From a virus: 22,855 nucleotides of DNA. The translations under genes and the position numbers were made by a program. The notes beneath the pieces are model-generated. The model had not been told where the DNA came from. It ran no database searches and saw only the letters and a program-made list of their open reading frames with translations. This document shows positions 7,790 through 13,706 of the stretch, piece by piece (within the stretch, counting starts at the first letter, position 1; each line of letters begins with the position of its first letter). The stretch spans positions 1 to 22,855 of the IMG/VR virus record IMGVR_UViG_3300010354_014810. One strand, given 5' to 3'.

Positions 7790-7980
7790 GGATCGGTCCA
7801 CCAATCCGGGTCTTTATGGGGTCGCCAGTCGGGTTCTGAGAGGCCGTTTTCGATGTACCAGTCTGAGATGGCCTTTGAGATTTTTTCAGAAATCTCGATC
7901 TGCTTCTTCCTCTCGGTCAATGTCTTCATATGCGCTTGCCACAAAGGGTCCATGGGGTTTTCTGGATTCTTGTTCGGCAT
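7786..7980 (-). CDS. Conserved cyanophage small hypothetical protein
   Basis: 64 residues with charged helical character: DPLWQAHMKTLTERKKQ followed by SKAISDWYIENGLSEPDW and a Trp/Asp/Pro-rich tail. The 'ISDWYIENGLSEPDW' core is of a kind repeated in small cyanophage proteins. Function unknown. The start could be M1 (7980) or M10 (7953). Either way it overlaps the next upstream frame (7886-8086) substantially. Confidence 0.7.
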   Translation of the reverse strand: MPNKNPENPMDPLWQAHMKTLTERKKQIEISEKISKAISDWYIENGLSEPDWRPHKDPDWWTDP

Positions 7981-8086
7981 ATTTAGATTCGTATATGCTT
8001 GATGAGATCAGTAGGGATAGTTTGGTTATTATGATTATTATGGCTAGTGGGAGGAAGCAGAGGGTTATTATGAATGGGTAGTTCAT
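7886..8086 (-). CDS. Putative small membrane protein, overlapping frame
   Basis: 66 residues: an N-terminal hydrophobic segment (about 4-28, isoleucine-rich) followed by a charged tail ending in EEEADRDF. It overlaps the 7786-7980 gene by 95 bases in another frame. No good ribosome binding site is visible. The clear membrane segment argues for a real gene, the overlap against. Confidence 0.45.
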   Translation of the reverse strand: MNYPFIITLCFLPLAIIIIITKLSLLISSSIYESKYAEQESRKPHGPFVASAYEDIDREEEADRDF

Positions 8087-8118
8087 GGTTGGGTTTGGGT
8101 TTTATTCTTTATGCTCCT

Positions 8119-8201
8119 TTAATTGACTGGAATTATTATTTATAAAAGAAAAGACCTCAAGAAGAGGTCTAATCTTTACCTTAAAGAGGCCAGTCAATTA
8201 A
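8119..8201. repeat. 12-bp inverted repeat enclosing a terminator hairpin
   Basis: TTAATTGACTGG (8119-8130) and CCAGTCAATTAA (8190-8201) are perfectly complementary and enclose 59 bases holding the 8152-8170 hairpin. RNA from either strand could form a two-level stem. On the minus strand it would be the 3' end of the transcript that carries the tRNA-like element. Confidence 0.75.
8152..8170 (-). terminator. Rho-independent terminator of the non-coding region
   Basis: AGACCTC/GAGGTCT 7-bp stem with a 5-nt loop. On the minus strand it is followed by TTTTCTTTT, fitting an intrinsic terminator for transcripts coming from 8250-8720. Confidence 0.75.
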
Positions 8202-8234
8202 GGTAGAAGTATTTATTACCTAAAATTTATTAAG

Positions 8235-8242
8235 TATTTATA
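8235..8242 (-). promoter_or_regulatory. TATAAATA late-promoter-like octamer
   Basis: Exact TATAAATA on the minus strand, identical to the T4 late -10 box; a second ATAAATA lies at 8210-8216. They could serve the small genes at 7786-8086, but the terminator at 8152-8170 intervenes, so function is doubtful. Confidence 0.35.
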
Positions 8243-8248
8243 CTTAAC

Positions 8249-8335
8249 AGGTCCTAGTCGGATCGAACGACAAACGCTTCCATCCCCATATTTATAAAGC
8301 GATTGGTTTAGAAGACCAACTGGGGTGTAGGACCC
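8249..8335 (-). tRNA. tRNA-like element, possibly degenerate tRNA-Arg(UCU) without a D-arm
   Basis: Minus-strand reading: acceptor halves GGTCCTA (8334-8328) and TAGGACC (8256-8250) pair over 7 bp. A T-arm GTCG-TTCGATC-CGAC lies directly next to the 3' acceptor half, with a canonical T-loop. A 5-bp anticodon-like stem TTGGT/ACCAA holds the 7-nt loop CTTCTAA, giving UCU (Arg). But only 8 bases separate the acceptor from this stem, too few for a D-arm. About 30 bases sit between anticodon and T-arms. They include CGCTT/AAGCG, and TGGGG that could pair with upstream CCCCA to form a pseudoknot. It may be a decayed tRNA, an unusual tRNA, or a tRNA mimic. No CCA is encoded. Confidence 0.4.
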
Positions 8336-8339
8336 ATAA

Positions 8340-8715
8340 AACCCCAATGTTTGAGCATAAAAACCAATAAAAACCAGTACTTTCTAGAATTTTCCTAATT
8401 TTTACTTAAAGGAATCCAGAGGCTTAAGGGGTTATTTTTGATGGACCTGCCGTGATCGTGCTTCATAAGAACACGCCAGAGGACTGACCTCTATCGTTTT
8501 TTATTTAGGAGGGGTATCCCACACGAAGTCACTTATGGATTACGCTTCGTAGCCTTAAGAATCCTGCCATCATCTGATGGTGACTAGAAATCCCTGCCCA
8601 ATTCCAGTTTATCACTAAATCCTCCATCACAAAACCGGTAAAAACTATGTGAAGGATTTAGTTGCTGCCCCATCTAAAATGGCGTCTTTTTGGGCTATGT
8701 GCCTAACGACTTCCA
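8340..8715 (-). ncRNA. Candidate structured non-coding RNA region
   Basis: No convincing protein gene is seen here, although a sigma70-like promoter at 8723-8751 points into it. Several stems can be drawn: CTAAATCCT/AGGATTTAG (8615-8623, 8653-8661) extended by TCACA/TGTGA; CCATCA/TGATGG (8567-8580); ACGAAG/CTTCGT (8523-8550); AGAGG/CCTCT (8478-8492). Transcription would run on through the tRNA-like element to the terminator at 8152. Short minus frames exist, such as a 32-codon one starting with MEDLVINWNWAG, but they lack good ribosome binding sites. No known RNA family is recognised. Confidence 0.35.
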
Positions 8716-8722
8716 CCTTTTA

Positions 8723-8751
8723 AGTATCTCACATGTTCTCTGATTTGTCAA
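8723..8751 (-). promoter_or_regulatory. sigma70-like promoter facing the non-coding region
   Basis: TTGACA (8746-8751), a 17-nt spacer, GATACT (8723-8728, 4/6). The upstream flank CTGTCACATACCCC resembles that of the promoter at 9253-9280 (CTGGCACACCCCC). Confidence 0.7.
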
Positions 8752-8998
8752 GGGGTATGTGACAGTTGATCAAGTGGTCCTCCCCTTTTAAGTAAGTGTA
8801 AGTATACAATTGAGGCCAAGTGTCTCTTATAATCTCTGAGAGTTTATAAGGTGTAGTAGAAGTTATCATAAGTCTTGTGTGATAGACATAATAAAAAGGA
8901 ATACTCCGAAACTTATGAAGAATTCGAGAATGGTGAGCATAAAAAGAGTCTTAGAACTCCCCTATTTATTTTATAGAAGACACCAGAATTTTTCCATA
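8752..8998. other. Intergenic stretch without a convincing gene
   Basis: Contains a hairpin CTTATAA/TTATAAG (8826-8850) with inner CTC/GAG pairing, which has no U-tract on the minus strand. A 24-codon minus frame (8866-8940, MLTILEFFISFGVFLFIMSI...) would encode one membrane helix, but it has no ribosome binding site. The plus-strand frame starting at 8879 runs into the opposite gene and looks like a shadow. Confidence 0.4.
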
Positions 8999-9223
8999 TT
9001 AATTCTCTGGTCCTTTGTTTTCCAGCAGATTAAAACTACTTTTGATCTGCTGGAATCCTATAATAATTTTTTGAATAATATTTACATTATGGGGAATAAT
9101 TTCTTTCACCATAGAAAATGATGAATTATGATTTTCATCAATTTTAAAAATTTGTGGAATTCCATAATAATCAAACTCGGGATGATATAAAATCTGGCTG
9201 TCTTGTTTAATAAGAGTTTTCAT
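8999..9223 (-). CDS. Hypothetical protein
   Basis: 74 residues, no family recognised. Mixed charged/hydrophobic, with FDYYGIPQIFKIDENHNSSF in the first half and an Ile/Asn-rich helix-like second half. It is favoured over the plus-strand frame here because a sigma70-like promoter stands 30-57 bases upstream in the right direction. Its 3' end includes a long inverted repeat (9022-9053). Confidence 0.6.
   Translation of the reverse strand: MKTLIKQDSQILYHPEFDYYGIPQIFKIDENHNSSFSMVKEIIPHNVNIIQKIIIGFQQIKSSFNLLENKGPEN
9022..9053. repeat. Long hairpin within the 3' end of 8999-9223
   Basis: CCAGCAGAT (9022-9030) pairs with ATCTGCTGG (9045-9053). The pairing extends inward through AAAA/TTTT with one T-G wobble, giving about 14 bp and a 4-nt loop. 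It lies inside the coding frame, so it could block ribosomes or nucleases, or attenuate read-through. Confidence 0.7.
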
Positions 9224-9252
9224 TTGAATTAGTTTTTATTTTGGACGGATTC

Positions 9253-9280
9253 ATCCTAGCACTTTTTGTAGATTTGTCAA
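9253..9280 (-). promoter_or_regulatory. sigma70-like promoter for 8999-9223
   Basis: CCCCCTTGACA with -35 at 9275-9280, a 16-nt spacer and TAGGAT (9253-9258). Transcription would start about 20-25 bases before ATG 9223. Confidence 0.7.
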
Positions 9281-9293
9281 GGGGGTGTGCCAG

Positions 9294-9629
9294 TTAAAAA
9301 AGTGGATCAGATTCGATTACCAACTTCCAATCTCTTTTATAAGGAGTCGAGGTTGAATACACTCCAGGTTCAAATTGACCAGTTCTTAGAACTATTTCTA
9401 GAGCAGTTTGAGTTTCTTTATGTAACTCATAATATTCATAAGACAAATCATCATCTAATTCGCCATCTGGATATTCACCGGTTAAAATTTCATGAATATC
9501 CCCCTCCACAAAACTATTTCCATAGGGTCTTTTGGGGTCAATCTCTGGAGCACCATACTCACAATGACTCCACCCAACATACATAGATCTAAGTAATTTT
9601 ATGTGAGATTCAGTAAGTGTAAATTTCAT
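9294..9629 (-). CDS. Conserved cyanophage hypothetical protein
   Basis: 111 residues from ATG 9629; the longer frame would need TTG 9638. MKFTLTESHIKLLRSMYVGW, EYGAPEIDPKRPYGN, then GDIHEIL and a C-terminal FEPGVY/DWKLV segment form a pattern I associate with small conserved cyanophage proteins of unknown role. Soluble and acidic. The last of a run of small minus-strand genes extending from 11956; likely early in infection. Confidence 0.8.
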   Translation of the reverse strand: MKFTLTESHIKLLRSMYVGWSHCEYGAPEIDPKRPYGNSFVEGDIHEILTGEYPDGELDDDLSYEYYELHKETQTALEIVLRTGQFEPGVYSTSTPYKRDWKLVIESDPLF

Positions 9630-9644
9630 AATTGACAATTAGGA

Positions 9645-9887
9645 TCAACTGGCCAACTCTTGCATAATCTCCGAGAGTCTCATCTGGGTATCATAAGACA
9701 AAGAATCTAGTTCTTTTTTATGGTCTTCAACTCGCTTTAAAAATCTCCAATAATCCTCCTTGATCTGATCCAAAGTAATGGCCTGATTATCGGTCAACCA
9801 CTCATAATCATTCTGAACAACGGCGGCAGTATCCATAATTTCAGAAGTCAGGGTTTTAAAACGTCTAAACAACTGTTCTTCTTTCAT
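9645..9887 (-). CDS. Hypothetical helical protein
   Basis: 80 residues, almost entirely charged helix (EEQLFRRFKTL, LDQIKEDYWRFLKRVEDHKKEL). Overlaps the upstream gene by 4 bases (ATGA type). No family recognised. Coupled to the small-gene run. Confidence 0.7.
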   Translation of the reverse strand: MKEEQLFRRFKTLTSEIMDTAAVVQNDYEWLTDNQAITLDQIKEDYWRFLKRVEDHKKELDSLSYDTQMRLSEIMQELAS

Positions 9888-10105
9888 GATAAATGCAAAG
9901 AATAAAAAGGATCATCGGCACTAATGGAAAGAACCATTTTGTCAAGATACCAATATTTGGTAAATCCATCGTCAACATCTTCTTGGCGAGCCTTGCTCTT
10001 AAATTCGTCAAACGAAAGCCCTCCAGAATAAGATGGAAAATCAGCAATAAAATATTCCCGAGCATCAGGAGCACAATCGTCTTCCTGGAGTAGTAAAATA
10101 GACAT
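9884..10105 (-). CDS. Hypothetical acidic protein
   Basis: 73 residues, acidic, with aromatic-rich C-terminus (FTKYWYLDKMVLSIS). No domain recognised. Preferred over the overlapping frame starting at 10074 because its start and stop mesh with the neighbours: its stop overlaps the ATG at 9887, and its own ATG lies 5 bases after the upstream stop. Confidence 0.7.
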   Translation of the reverse strand: MSILLLQEDDCAPDAREYFIADFPSYSGGLSFDEFKSKARQEDVDDGFTKYWYLDKMVLSISADDPFYSLHLS

Positions 10106-10110
10106 GGATA

Positions 10111-10344
10111 TTATTCCTCAATTGTAGATGTTGTATTAATATAAGTTCTAGAACTCTGTGGAGAACCATCAATATAAAGCCCTGAAGGAATTACAAAAGT
10201 TTCCTGTTTAATGTTTACCACCTTATTAACAGCAATATCCAACAAGGCTTCTTTTATAGAGTCAGCAAAACCAGACTTCGTTGTTTCACCATCTGGACCA
10301 TTGCGAAGCTCCCAATAAACGGGTTGGGAATTTGGGTTGTTCAT
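10111..10344 (-). CDS. Hypothetical protein
   Basis: 77 residues. PVYWELRNGPDGETTKSGFADSIKEALLDIA suggests a short beta hairpin followed by a helix; Ser/Thr-rich tail. Start shares one base with the preceding stop (10344). Function unknown. Confidence 0.7.
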   Translation of the reverse strand: MNNPNSQPVYWELRNGPDGETTKSGFADSIKEALLDIAVNKVVNIKQETFVIPSGLYIDGSPQSSRTYINTTSTIEE

Positions 10345-10649
10345 TAGATATTCTCTAGTTCATTAGCGATAGCAAGAAGTTTTCTTTCTGTCGCTACCTG
10401 GACCTTCTTTTTATGTATAGCAAGATTGTAATTATAATCTCTCTGGCTAATTGAATCAACCCATAAATAGTCCCCAAAAGACTCATCACATGGACCGACC
10501 GGTTCCGCTTGTATGTCATCGATTTTAACAAGGGCACGGATGATAGCGGCGGCAATTTGTTCGTCTGTTGGGTAACTCAGTTCATCTACTTCATAGGTGG
10601 CCCTTATTGCATCAAGTACTATCTGAGTATCTGGAGAAATGTCTTTCAT
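10344..10649 (-). CDS. Small protein of tandem 'SPDTQ' paralog family, copy 1
   Basis: 101 residues. N-terminus MKDISPDTQIVLDAI and C-terminus RKLLAIANELE, with an Ala-rich central helix (EQIAAAIIRALVKI). Both ends match the two genes upstream (10646-10921, 10927-11190), marking it as a diverged tandem duplicate. Similar 'LSPxTQAVLDA...AALRAAADQ...RxxLLAIAxELE' proteins are common in cyanobacteria and their phages; their role is unknown to me. Overlaps the next copy by 4 bases. Confidence 0.8.
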   Translation of the reverse strand: MKDISPDTQIVLDAIRATYEVDELSYPTDEQIAAAIIRALVKIDDIQAEPVGPCDESFGDYLWVDSISQRDYNYNLAIHKKKVQVATERKLLAIANELENI

Positions 10650-10921
10650 AAAATGGCCTCTAGTTCATCGACAATAGCGAGGAATTTGCGGCGAAAATGT
10701 TGATTGTTTTGCCACTCACGATCAGCTTCATCGTCCCAGAACTGACTCAAACCTGGGTTTGGTTCATCTGAAACCAGCTGGTTCATGGCTACACGGAGAG
10801 TAATAGCGGCAATGCGAGCCATACGAGCCGCCTCATTTGGAATGTCAACAGGATCAAGACCATATTCGCTTTGAGTTAGAGAGGTCAACACTATCTGAGT
10901 ATCTGAAGATAAATCAGTCAT
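10646..10921 (-). CDS. Small protein of tandem 'SPDTQ' paralog family, copy 2
   Basis: 91 residues from ATG 10921, chosen because MTDLSSDTQIVL aligns with the starts of both sister copies; GTG 10930 is the alternative. Central Ala-rich helix (EAARMARIAAITLRVAMNQL) and RRKFLAIVDELE end. The middle is diverged, including FWDDEADREWQNNQ. Translationally coupled to its neighbours. Confidence 0.8.
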   Translation of the reverse strand: MTDLSSDTQIVLTSLTQSEYGLDPVDIPNEAARMARIAAITLRVAMNQLVSDEPNPGLSQFWDDEADREWQNNQHFRRKFLAIVDELEAIL

Positions 10922-10926
10922 AATTA

Positions 10927-11190
10927 TCACTTTATAAGTTCATCTATAAGATCGATAAGTTTGCGGCGAATAAATTTCCGCTCTTCACAATTTTGCTCAG
11001 TAGCCAAGCAAGTGGCGGAAATAATTAAAGAAGCAACAGCAGCTTTAAGGCCGCTCTCATTAGTCTCTATAGTGATTGGCAAGAAATCATCAGTCATAGA
11101 GAGGCTAATTTTACAATGTGGTTGCAATGCTCTAATTATCTCATTAGTGCTTAGGCACACTTCCTGAGTATCTGGAGATAGGTTAGTCAT
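10927..11190 (-). CDS. Small protein of tandem 'SPDTQ' paralog family, copy 3
   Basis: 87 residues from ATG 11190 (MTNLSPDTQEVCLST), whose ATG lies within the stop region of the upstream gene; a longer start at 11205 is possible. It carries Ala/Ile-rich helix GLKAAVASLIISATCLATEQ and the family end FIRRKLIDLIDEL. Three Cys residues are present, unlike its sisters. Confidence 0.8.
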   Translation of the reverse strand: MTNLSPDTQEVCLSTNEIIRALQPHCKISLSMTDDFLPITIETNESGLKAAVASLIISATCLATEQNCEERKFIRRKLIDLIDELIK

Positions 11191-11551
11191 TAGATTCTCC
11201 TTCAATTATGGAACATTGGATATAATTAGTGTCAAAAGATGACGAGTCAAGTGCAAGGCCCCAGATCGTGGTAGGGCCATGAAGCGAATAGATAAGACTA
11301 ACTGCCCGTAGGTTGTCGGCTAGTATATATTCACTAAAATCGCTACTGATTACATATGAATGCCGAATCCATTGACTTTTTGTGGAAGTAGTTGGTTTGA
11401 GCCAAAATTGCCACCATTTGGGTTTGGTAATTATTGTCTTAATTTCCCTTGCCCACCAAGATAAAACGTGATTGATCGGAAACAAGTGTGGTGGCAAGAG
11501 CACGGCCTCTAGGCACGGCAAGCCATCTGGTCCTATTAATTGATCAGTCAT
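11183..11551 (-). CDS. Hypothetical protein
   Basis: 122 residues from ATG 11551 (MTDQLIGPDGLPCLE). Tryptophan-rich centre (VLSWWAREIKTIITKPKWWQFWLKP), followed by HSYVISSDFSEYILADNLRAV. No transmembrane segment is certain. Overlaps copy 3 of the SPDTQ family by 8 bases. Unknown function. Confidence 0.7.
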   Translation of the reverse strand: MTDQLIGPDGLPCLEAVLLPPHLFPINHVLSWWAREIKTIITKPKWWQFWLKPTTSTKSQWIRHSYVISSDFSEYILADNLRAVSLIYSLHGPTTIWGLALDSSSFDTNYIQCSIIEGESND

Positions 11552-11553
11552 AA

Positions 11554-11769
11554 TCAGCACCTAATAAGTCCACCACCATGAATCTGATTTAACTGATTCT
11601 GATGAGAAGGAGGACCATAAGACGGGTCAATTTCGTGTTTAAAAACTAGGGCCAGATGTTTCTCAATAAGCTCTACTTGCTCATGAGTAAGAGCCATCCC
11701 AGATTGGGCCTCGCCACGACGAAGTTCAAAATAGCCTTGTAACCAATAGCAAAATTCAGTTGATTTCAT
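11554..11769 (-). CDS. Conserved cyanophage hypothetical protein
   Basis: 71 residues. STEFCYWLQGYFELRRGEA, QVELIEKHLALVFKHEIDPSY and a Pro/Gln/Asn-rich tail: a compact helical pattern I know as widespread among cyanobacterial phages, without known function. Overlaps the upstream gene by 14 bases. Confidence 0.8.
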   Translation of the reverse strand: MKSTEFCYWLQGYFELRRGEAQSGMALTHEQVELIEKHLALVFKHEIDPSYGPPSHQNQLNQIHGGGLIRC

Positions 11770-11956
11770 AATTTAAACTCCTATTATGTAACACGTTTAA
11801 AAGGCGGTTCTCTTCCAATGATAAGGCATATATTGTAGCATCCTGTTCATGGAAAAATGTAATTAATTTTTTATCGCCATCATAAACCACCCAATCATTA
11901 CATGCACAAGTTTCGGGATGACAATTGCAATAGTTTTGTTTGACTGTAAATCTCAT
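11756..11956 (-). CDS. Cys-rich small cyanophage protein
   Basis: 66 residues. The N-terminus has a dense Cys/His motif, YCNCHPETCACNDWVVYDGD (four Cys and one His in about 12 residues), suggesting metal binding. The rest is FHEQDATIYALSLEENR. The motif recurs in small cyanophage proteins. A promoter lies 50-78 bases upstream, making it the first gene of the run down to 9294. Confidence 0.8.
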   Translation of the reverse strand: MRFTVKQNYCNCHPETCACNDWVVYDGDKKLITFFHEQDATIYALSLEENRLLNVLHNRSLNYEIN

Positions 11957-12005
11957 ATTTCACATAATAACAAGGTTTTAATGGGATGGCCTTGACCACA
12001 CCATA

Positions 12006-12034
12006 ATACTACCAGAATTCTCCTGATACATCAA
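12006..12034 (-). promoter_or_regulatory. Probable sigma70-like promoter for the small-gene run
   Basis: TTGATG (12029-12034, 4/6), a 17-nt spacer and TAGTAT (12006-12011, 4/6). Position fits the gene starting at 11956. Confidence 0.45.
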
Positions 12035-12060
12035 GAGTACTATACCAGTTTAAAAATCGT

Positions 12061-12237
12061 CTACTTTTCTTCAACGAAGTTCTTAATCTGATCTGCCAGG
12101 GCCTGAATTTGGCGTACTGAAGGGAATGGAATGTTTCTACCATCCTCCTTGGCAGCCTCTTTTTTATTACAAAAATCTTCGGTGGCAATTAGTCTGGCTT
12201 CTTTAAAAACCTCAAAACGTAATTCATAAGGCGTCAT
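12061..12237 (-). CDS. Small conserved cyanophage protein
   Basis: 58 residues (MTPYELRFEVFKEARLIATE...). Reads ATG 12237 to TAG 12061, with AGGAG eight bases before the start. Ends QIQALADQIKNFVEEK, a helix typical of a very common small cyanophage protein ('YELRFEIfKEA...ALAxKxYxFV'). Function unknown. Lies just downstream of tRNA-Pro. Confidence 0.8.
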   Translation of the reverse strand: MTPYELRFEVFKEARLIATEDFCNKKEAAKEDGRNIPFPSVRQIQALADQIKNFVEEK

Positions 12238-12263
12238 TTGTTTTCTCCTGTGTTTGTGTGTGT

Positions 12264-12280
12264 TTGGACTTTTTGTCCAA
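12264..12280. repeat. Hairpin abutting the tRNA-Pro 3' end
   Basis: TTGGAC/GTCCAA 6-bp stem with a TTTTT loop, immediately 3' of the tRNA on the minus strand. It may mark the 3' trailer or help processing. No U-tract follows, so it is not a standard terminator. Confidence 0.5.
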
Positions 12281-12356
12281 TCCGGTTATTAAGATTTGAA
12301 CTTAAATTTTTCCTCCTCCCAAAGGAGGTGCCATAACCAAATTAGGCGATAACCGG
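12281..12356 (-). tRNA. tRNA-Pro(UGG)
   Basis: 76 nt, full cloverleaf. Acceptor CCGGTTA/TAACCGG 7 bp; D-arm GCC...GGC with GG in the loop; anticodon arm CCTCC-TTTGGGA-GGAGG giving anticodon UGG with G37, as is usual for proline; T-arm TTAAG-TTCAAAT-CTTAA; discriminator A. No CCA is encoded. Phage tRNAs of this type may offset codon-usage differences with the host. Confidence 0.9.
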
Positions 12357-12379
12357 TTGTAATCTATATAGCACGCTTT

Positions 12380-12826
12380 CTACTCCTTGTCTACCCACGG
12401 AGCCTTCATGCCCATTTCCCCACCTAAAAGACTCTGAGCATTGCTTCCATCAGGTTCTTTCTCATAATAAACAGCATCCTTAACTATTTTCTTTTGAGTT
12501 TCAGAATATTTGTCTTTTTCTATTTCCTTTAAAATAACCTCATTTTTCATATTAACTGGTTCTGGCTCTTCTAATTTTTCATAATTAGCAATAGCCTTAT
12601 CAACATCTCTTTCAACACGTTGATCAAGAAGTTCTGGGGTTTTTATGATGTACTCATTGAGCGTATCATCAATCAAACCCCTTTTATAAAATTCTCTCTG
12701 GATCTCATCAACCAGGGGCCATAGTTTATCTTTCGGGATCTTAAAAACCCTAGAGATAAACTCTATAATGGCCTCAATAATAAGGGAAATTTTGGCCCAA
12801 TCAAAAATAGTTCTTTTGGTTTTCAT
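12380..12826 (-). CDS. Hypothetical protein, possibly conserved in cyanophages
   Basis: 148 residues. N-terminal region KISLIIEAIIEFISRVFKIPKDKLWPLVDEIQ is an amphipathic or membrane-proximal helix; the middle is DPELL-like (TPELLDQRVERDVDKAIANYEKLEEPEP). The C-terminus is QSLLGGEMGMKAPWVDKE. No enzymatic motif. The tRNA-Pro gene follows 23 bases after the stop. Overlaps the upstream small gene by 26 bases. Confidence 0.7.
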   Translation of the reverse strand: MKTKRTIFDWAKISLIIEAIIEFISRVFKIPKDKLWPLVDEIQREFYKRGLIDDTLNEYIIKTPELLDQRVERDVDKAIANYEKLEEPEPVNMKNEVILKEIEKDKYSETQKKIVKDAVYYEKEPDGSNAQSLLGGEMGMKAPWVDKE

Positions 12827-12941
12827 GAGTCCAAAAATCGTCGTGGATCATGTCATCATCATAAGGCTCCTGCATAAGTTCTTGGATCCTATAATTTAGG
12901 ACCCTATTTAAAAGTAATTGATAGCTTTCTTCTTCAATCAT
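12801..12941 (-). CDS. Hypothetical acidic small protein
   Basis: 46 residues (MIEEESYQLLLNRVLNYR...DDDMIHDDFWTHENQKNYF). ATG 12941 overlaps the stop of the upstream gene (ATGATTGA), a coupled junction. Acidic and His/Asp-rich toward the end. No family recognised. Confidence 0.6.
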   Translation of the reverse strand: MIEEESYQLLLNRVLNYRIQELMQEPYDDDMIHDDFWTHENQKNYF

Positions 12942-13080
12942 CGTTTAATAATTTATCTAATGGATCGCCAGCTCCTTTTAATATCTGGCAGGCTCGTTTG
13001 TAGTACATATTATCGGTGTTACCCGATTCCTCCATCGTCTCTTTAATCTTTTTCCAATTGTCTCTGGTTTTTTGATCCAT
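12934..13080 (-). CDS. Small conserved cyanophage protein
   Basis: 48 residues. MDQKTRDNWKKIKETMEESG, then MYYKRACQILKGAGDPLD: a 'KTRxNWxKIKExxExxGxTDxxxYxRAxxIxxxGxDPLD' pattern shared by many cyanophage small proteins. ATG lies one base after the previous stop TAA (TAAAATG). Function unknown. Confidence 0.8.
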   Translation of the reverse strand: MDQKTRDNWKKIKETMEESGNTDNMYYKRACQILKGAGDPLDKLLNDD

Positions 13081-13081
13081 T

Positions 13082-13453
13082 TTAGTAACCGTGGTTTTCG
13101 ATGGTTTTTGTATAATGTCTCATAATTTCACCAGCAACAGAATTGGCCTCATTTTCGCAATTTGATCCTGATGTTGGATCTAATTCTGCCCCTGAAATTT
13201 TTTGTTTATAATGGACCATCTCGTGGGCCAAAGTTCTCAAAATGTCTAATGGGTGACGATTGGATACCTGAATCTTTATAATGTCATTCATAAGATCAAA
13301 ACACCCAAAGGTCTTGTTTTCAATAGAAAACTTTGGATCATTAATAACAACAATTTCTGGTAGATCTTCTAACTCAAGATAATCCTTTACAAATTTTGCA
13401 AAAGACATAATTTGTTTTTCTTTGGACTCTACCAGAAATTGTTTATAAAACAT
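13082..13453 (-). CDS. HExxH metallopeptidase-like protein
   Basis: 123 residues. LRTLAHEMVHYKQ (72-84) carries the zinc motif HEMVH (H77, E78, H81); ENEANSVAGEIM (100-111) provides a likely third ligand Glu at 102, a gluzincin-like layout. N-terminal FYKQFLVESKEKQ resembles starts of other small phage proteins. Cytoplasmic; target unknown. It could process a phage or host protein. ATG 13453 lies 12 bases after the upstream stop, with an ATAAATA box overlapping that stop. Confidence 0.8.
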   Translation of the reverse strand: MFYKQFLVESKEKQIMSFAKFVKDYLELEDLPEIVVINDPKFSIENKTFGCFDLMNDIIKIQVSNRHPLDILRTLAHEMVHYKQKISGAELDPTSGSNCENEANSVAGEIMRHYTKTIENHGY

Positions 13454-13462
13454 TTTTAATTC

Positions 13463-13469
13463 TATTTAT
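13463..13469 (-). promoter_or_regulatory. ATAAATA late-promoter-like box
   Basis: ATAAATA on the minus strand overlapping the stop of 13466-13702 and 10 bases before ATG 13453. Its closeness to the ATG makes function uncertain. Confidence 0.3.
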
Positions 13470-13702
13470 CGGATTTCAAAGTCTAGTCTTTTTACACCAC
13501 GTTTTTTCCTTTCCTCTTGCCACATAAGATCCGAATTAGTCAGATACTTATTTGAAGCCTTCTCATAAGTCTCTAGCATAACCACTTGAGAAAGATTAAG
13601 GGCCGTGATTTTATCATTGCGGATAGATGCCATATTCGGGCAACCGCAGGTTCCAGAACCATGTACTTCATTTCCACACATTCTACATCTAATTTTAATC
13701 AT
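13466..13702 (-). CDS. Cys-rich small protein, possible zinc ribbon
   Basis: 78 residues from ATG 13702, preferred over TTG 13717 because GAGGT lies 8 bases upstream. MIKIRCRMCGNEVHGSGTCGCPN has CxxC (6-9) and a CxC pair near 19-21, a candidate zinc-ribbon. The rest is basic, ending EERKKRGVKRLDFEIR. No recognised function. The ribosome binding site lies in the stem of the hairpin at 13707-13739. Confidence 0.75.
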   Translation of the reverse strand: MIKIRCRMCGNEVHGSGTCGCPNMASIRNDKITALNLSQVVMLETYEKASNKYLTNSDLMWQEERKKRGVKRLDFEIR

Positions 13703-13706
13703 TAAA

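Noticed and set aside
7623-8081. Plus-strand frame of 152 codons
   Set aside because: Lies opposite two minus-strand genes, one of them with cyanophage-like sequence, and a minus-strand promoter; the translated product has no plausible fold. Treated as a shadow.
8478-8508. Plus-strand terminator (AGAGG/CCTCT followed by TTTTTT)
   Set aside because: Only a 5-bp stem and no plus-strand gene or promoter upstream.
8567-8660. Group I intron core (GACTAGA-like piece at about 8581)
   Set aside because: No matching P7/P3 partner segments were found, and no split exons flank it.
8879-9121. Plus-strand frame of 80 codons
   Set aside because: No ribosome binding site or promoter in that direction; it overlaps the minus-strand gene that has a promoter.
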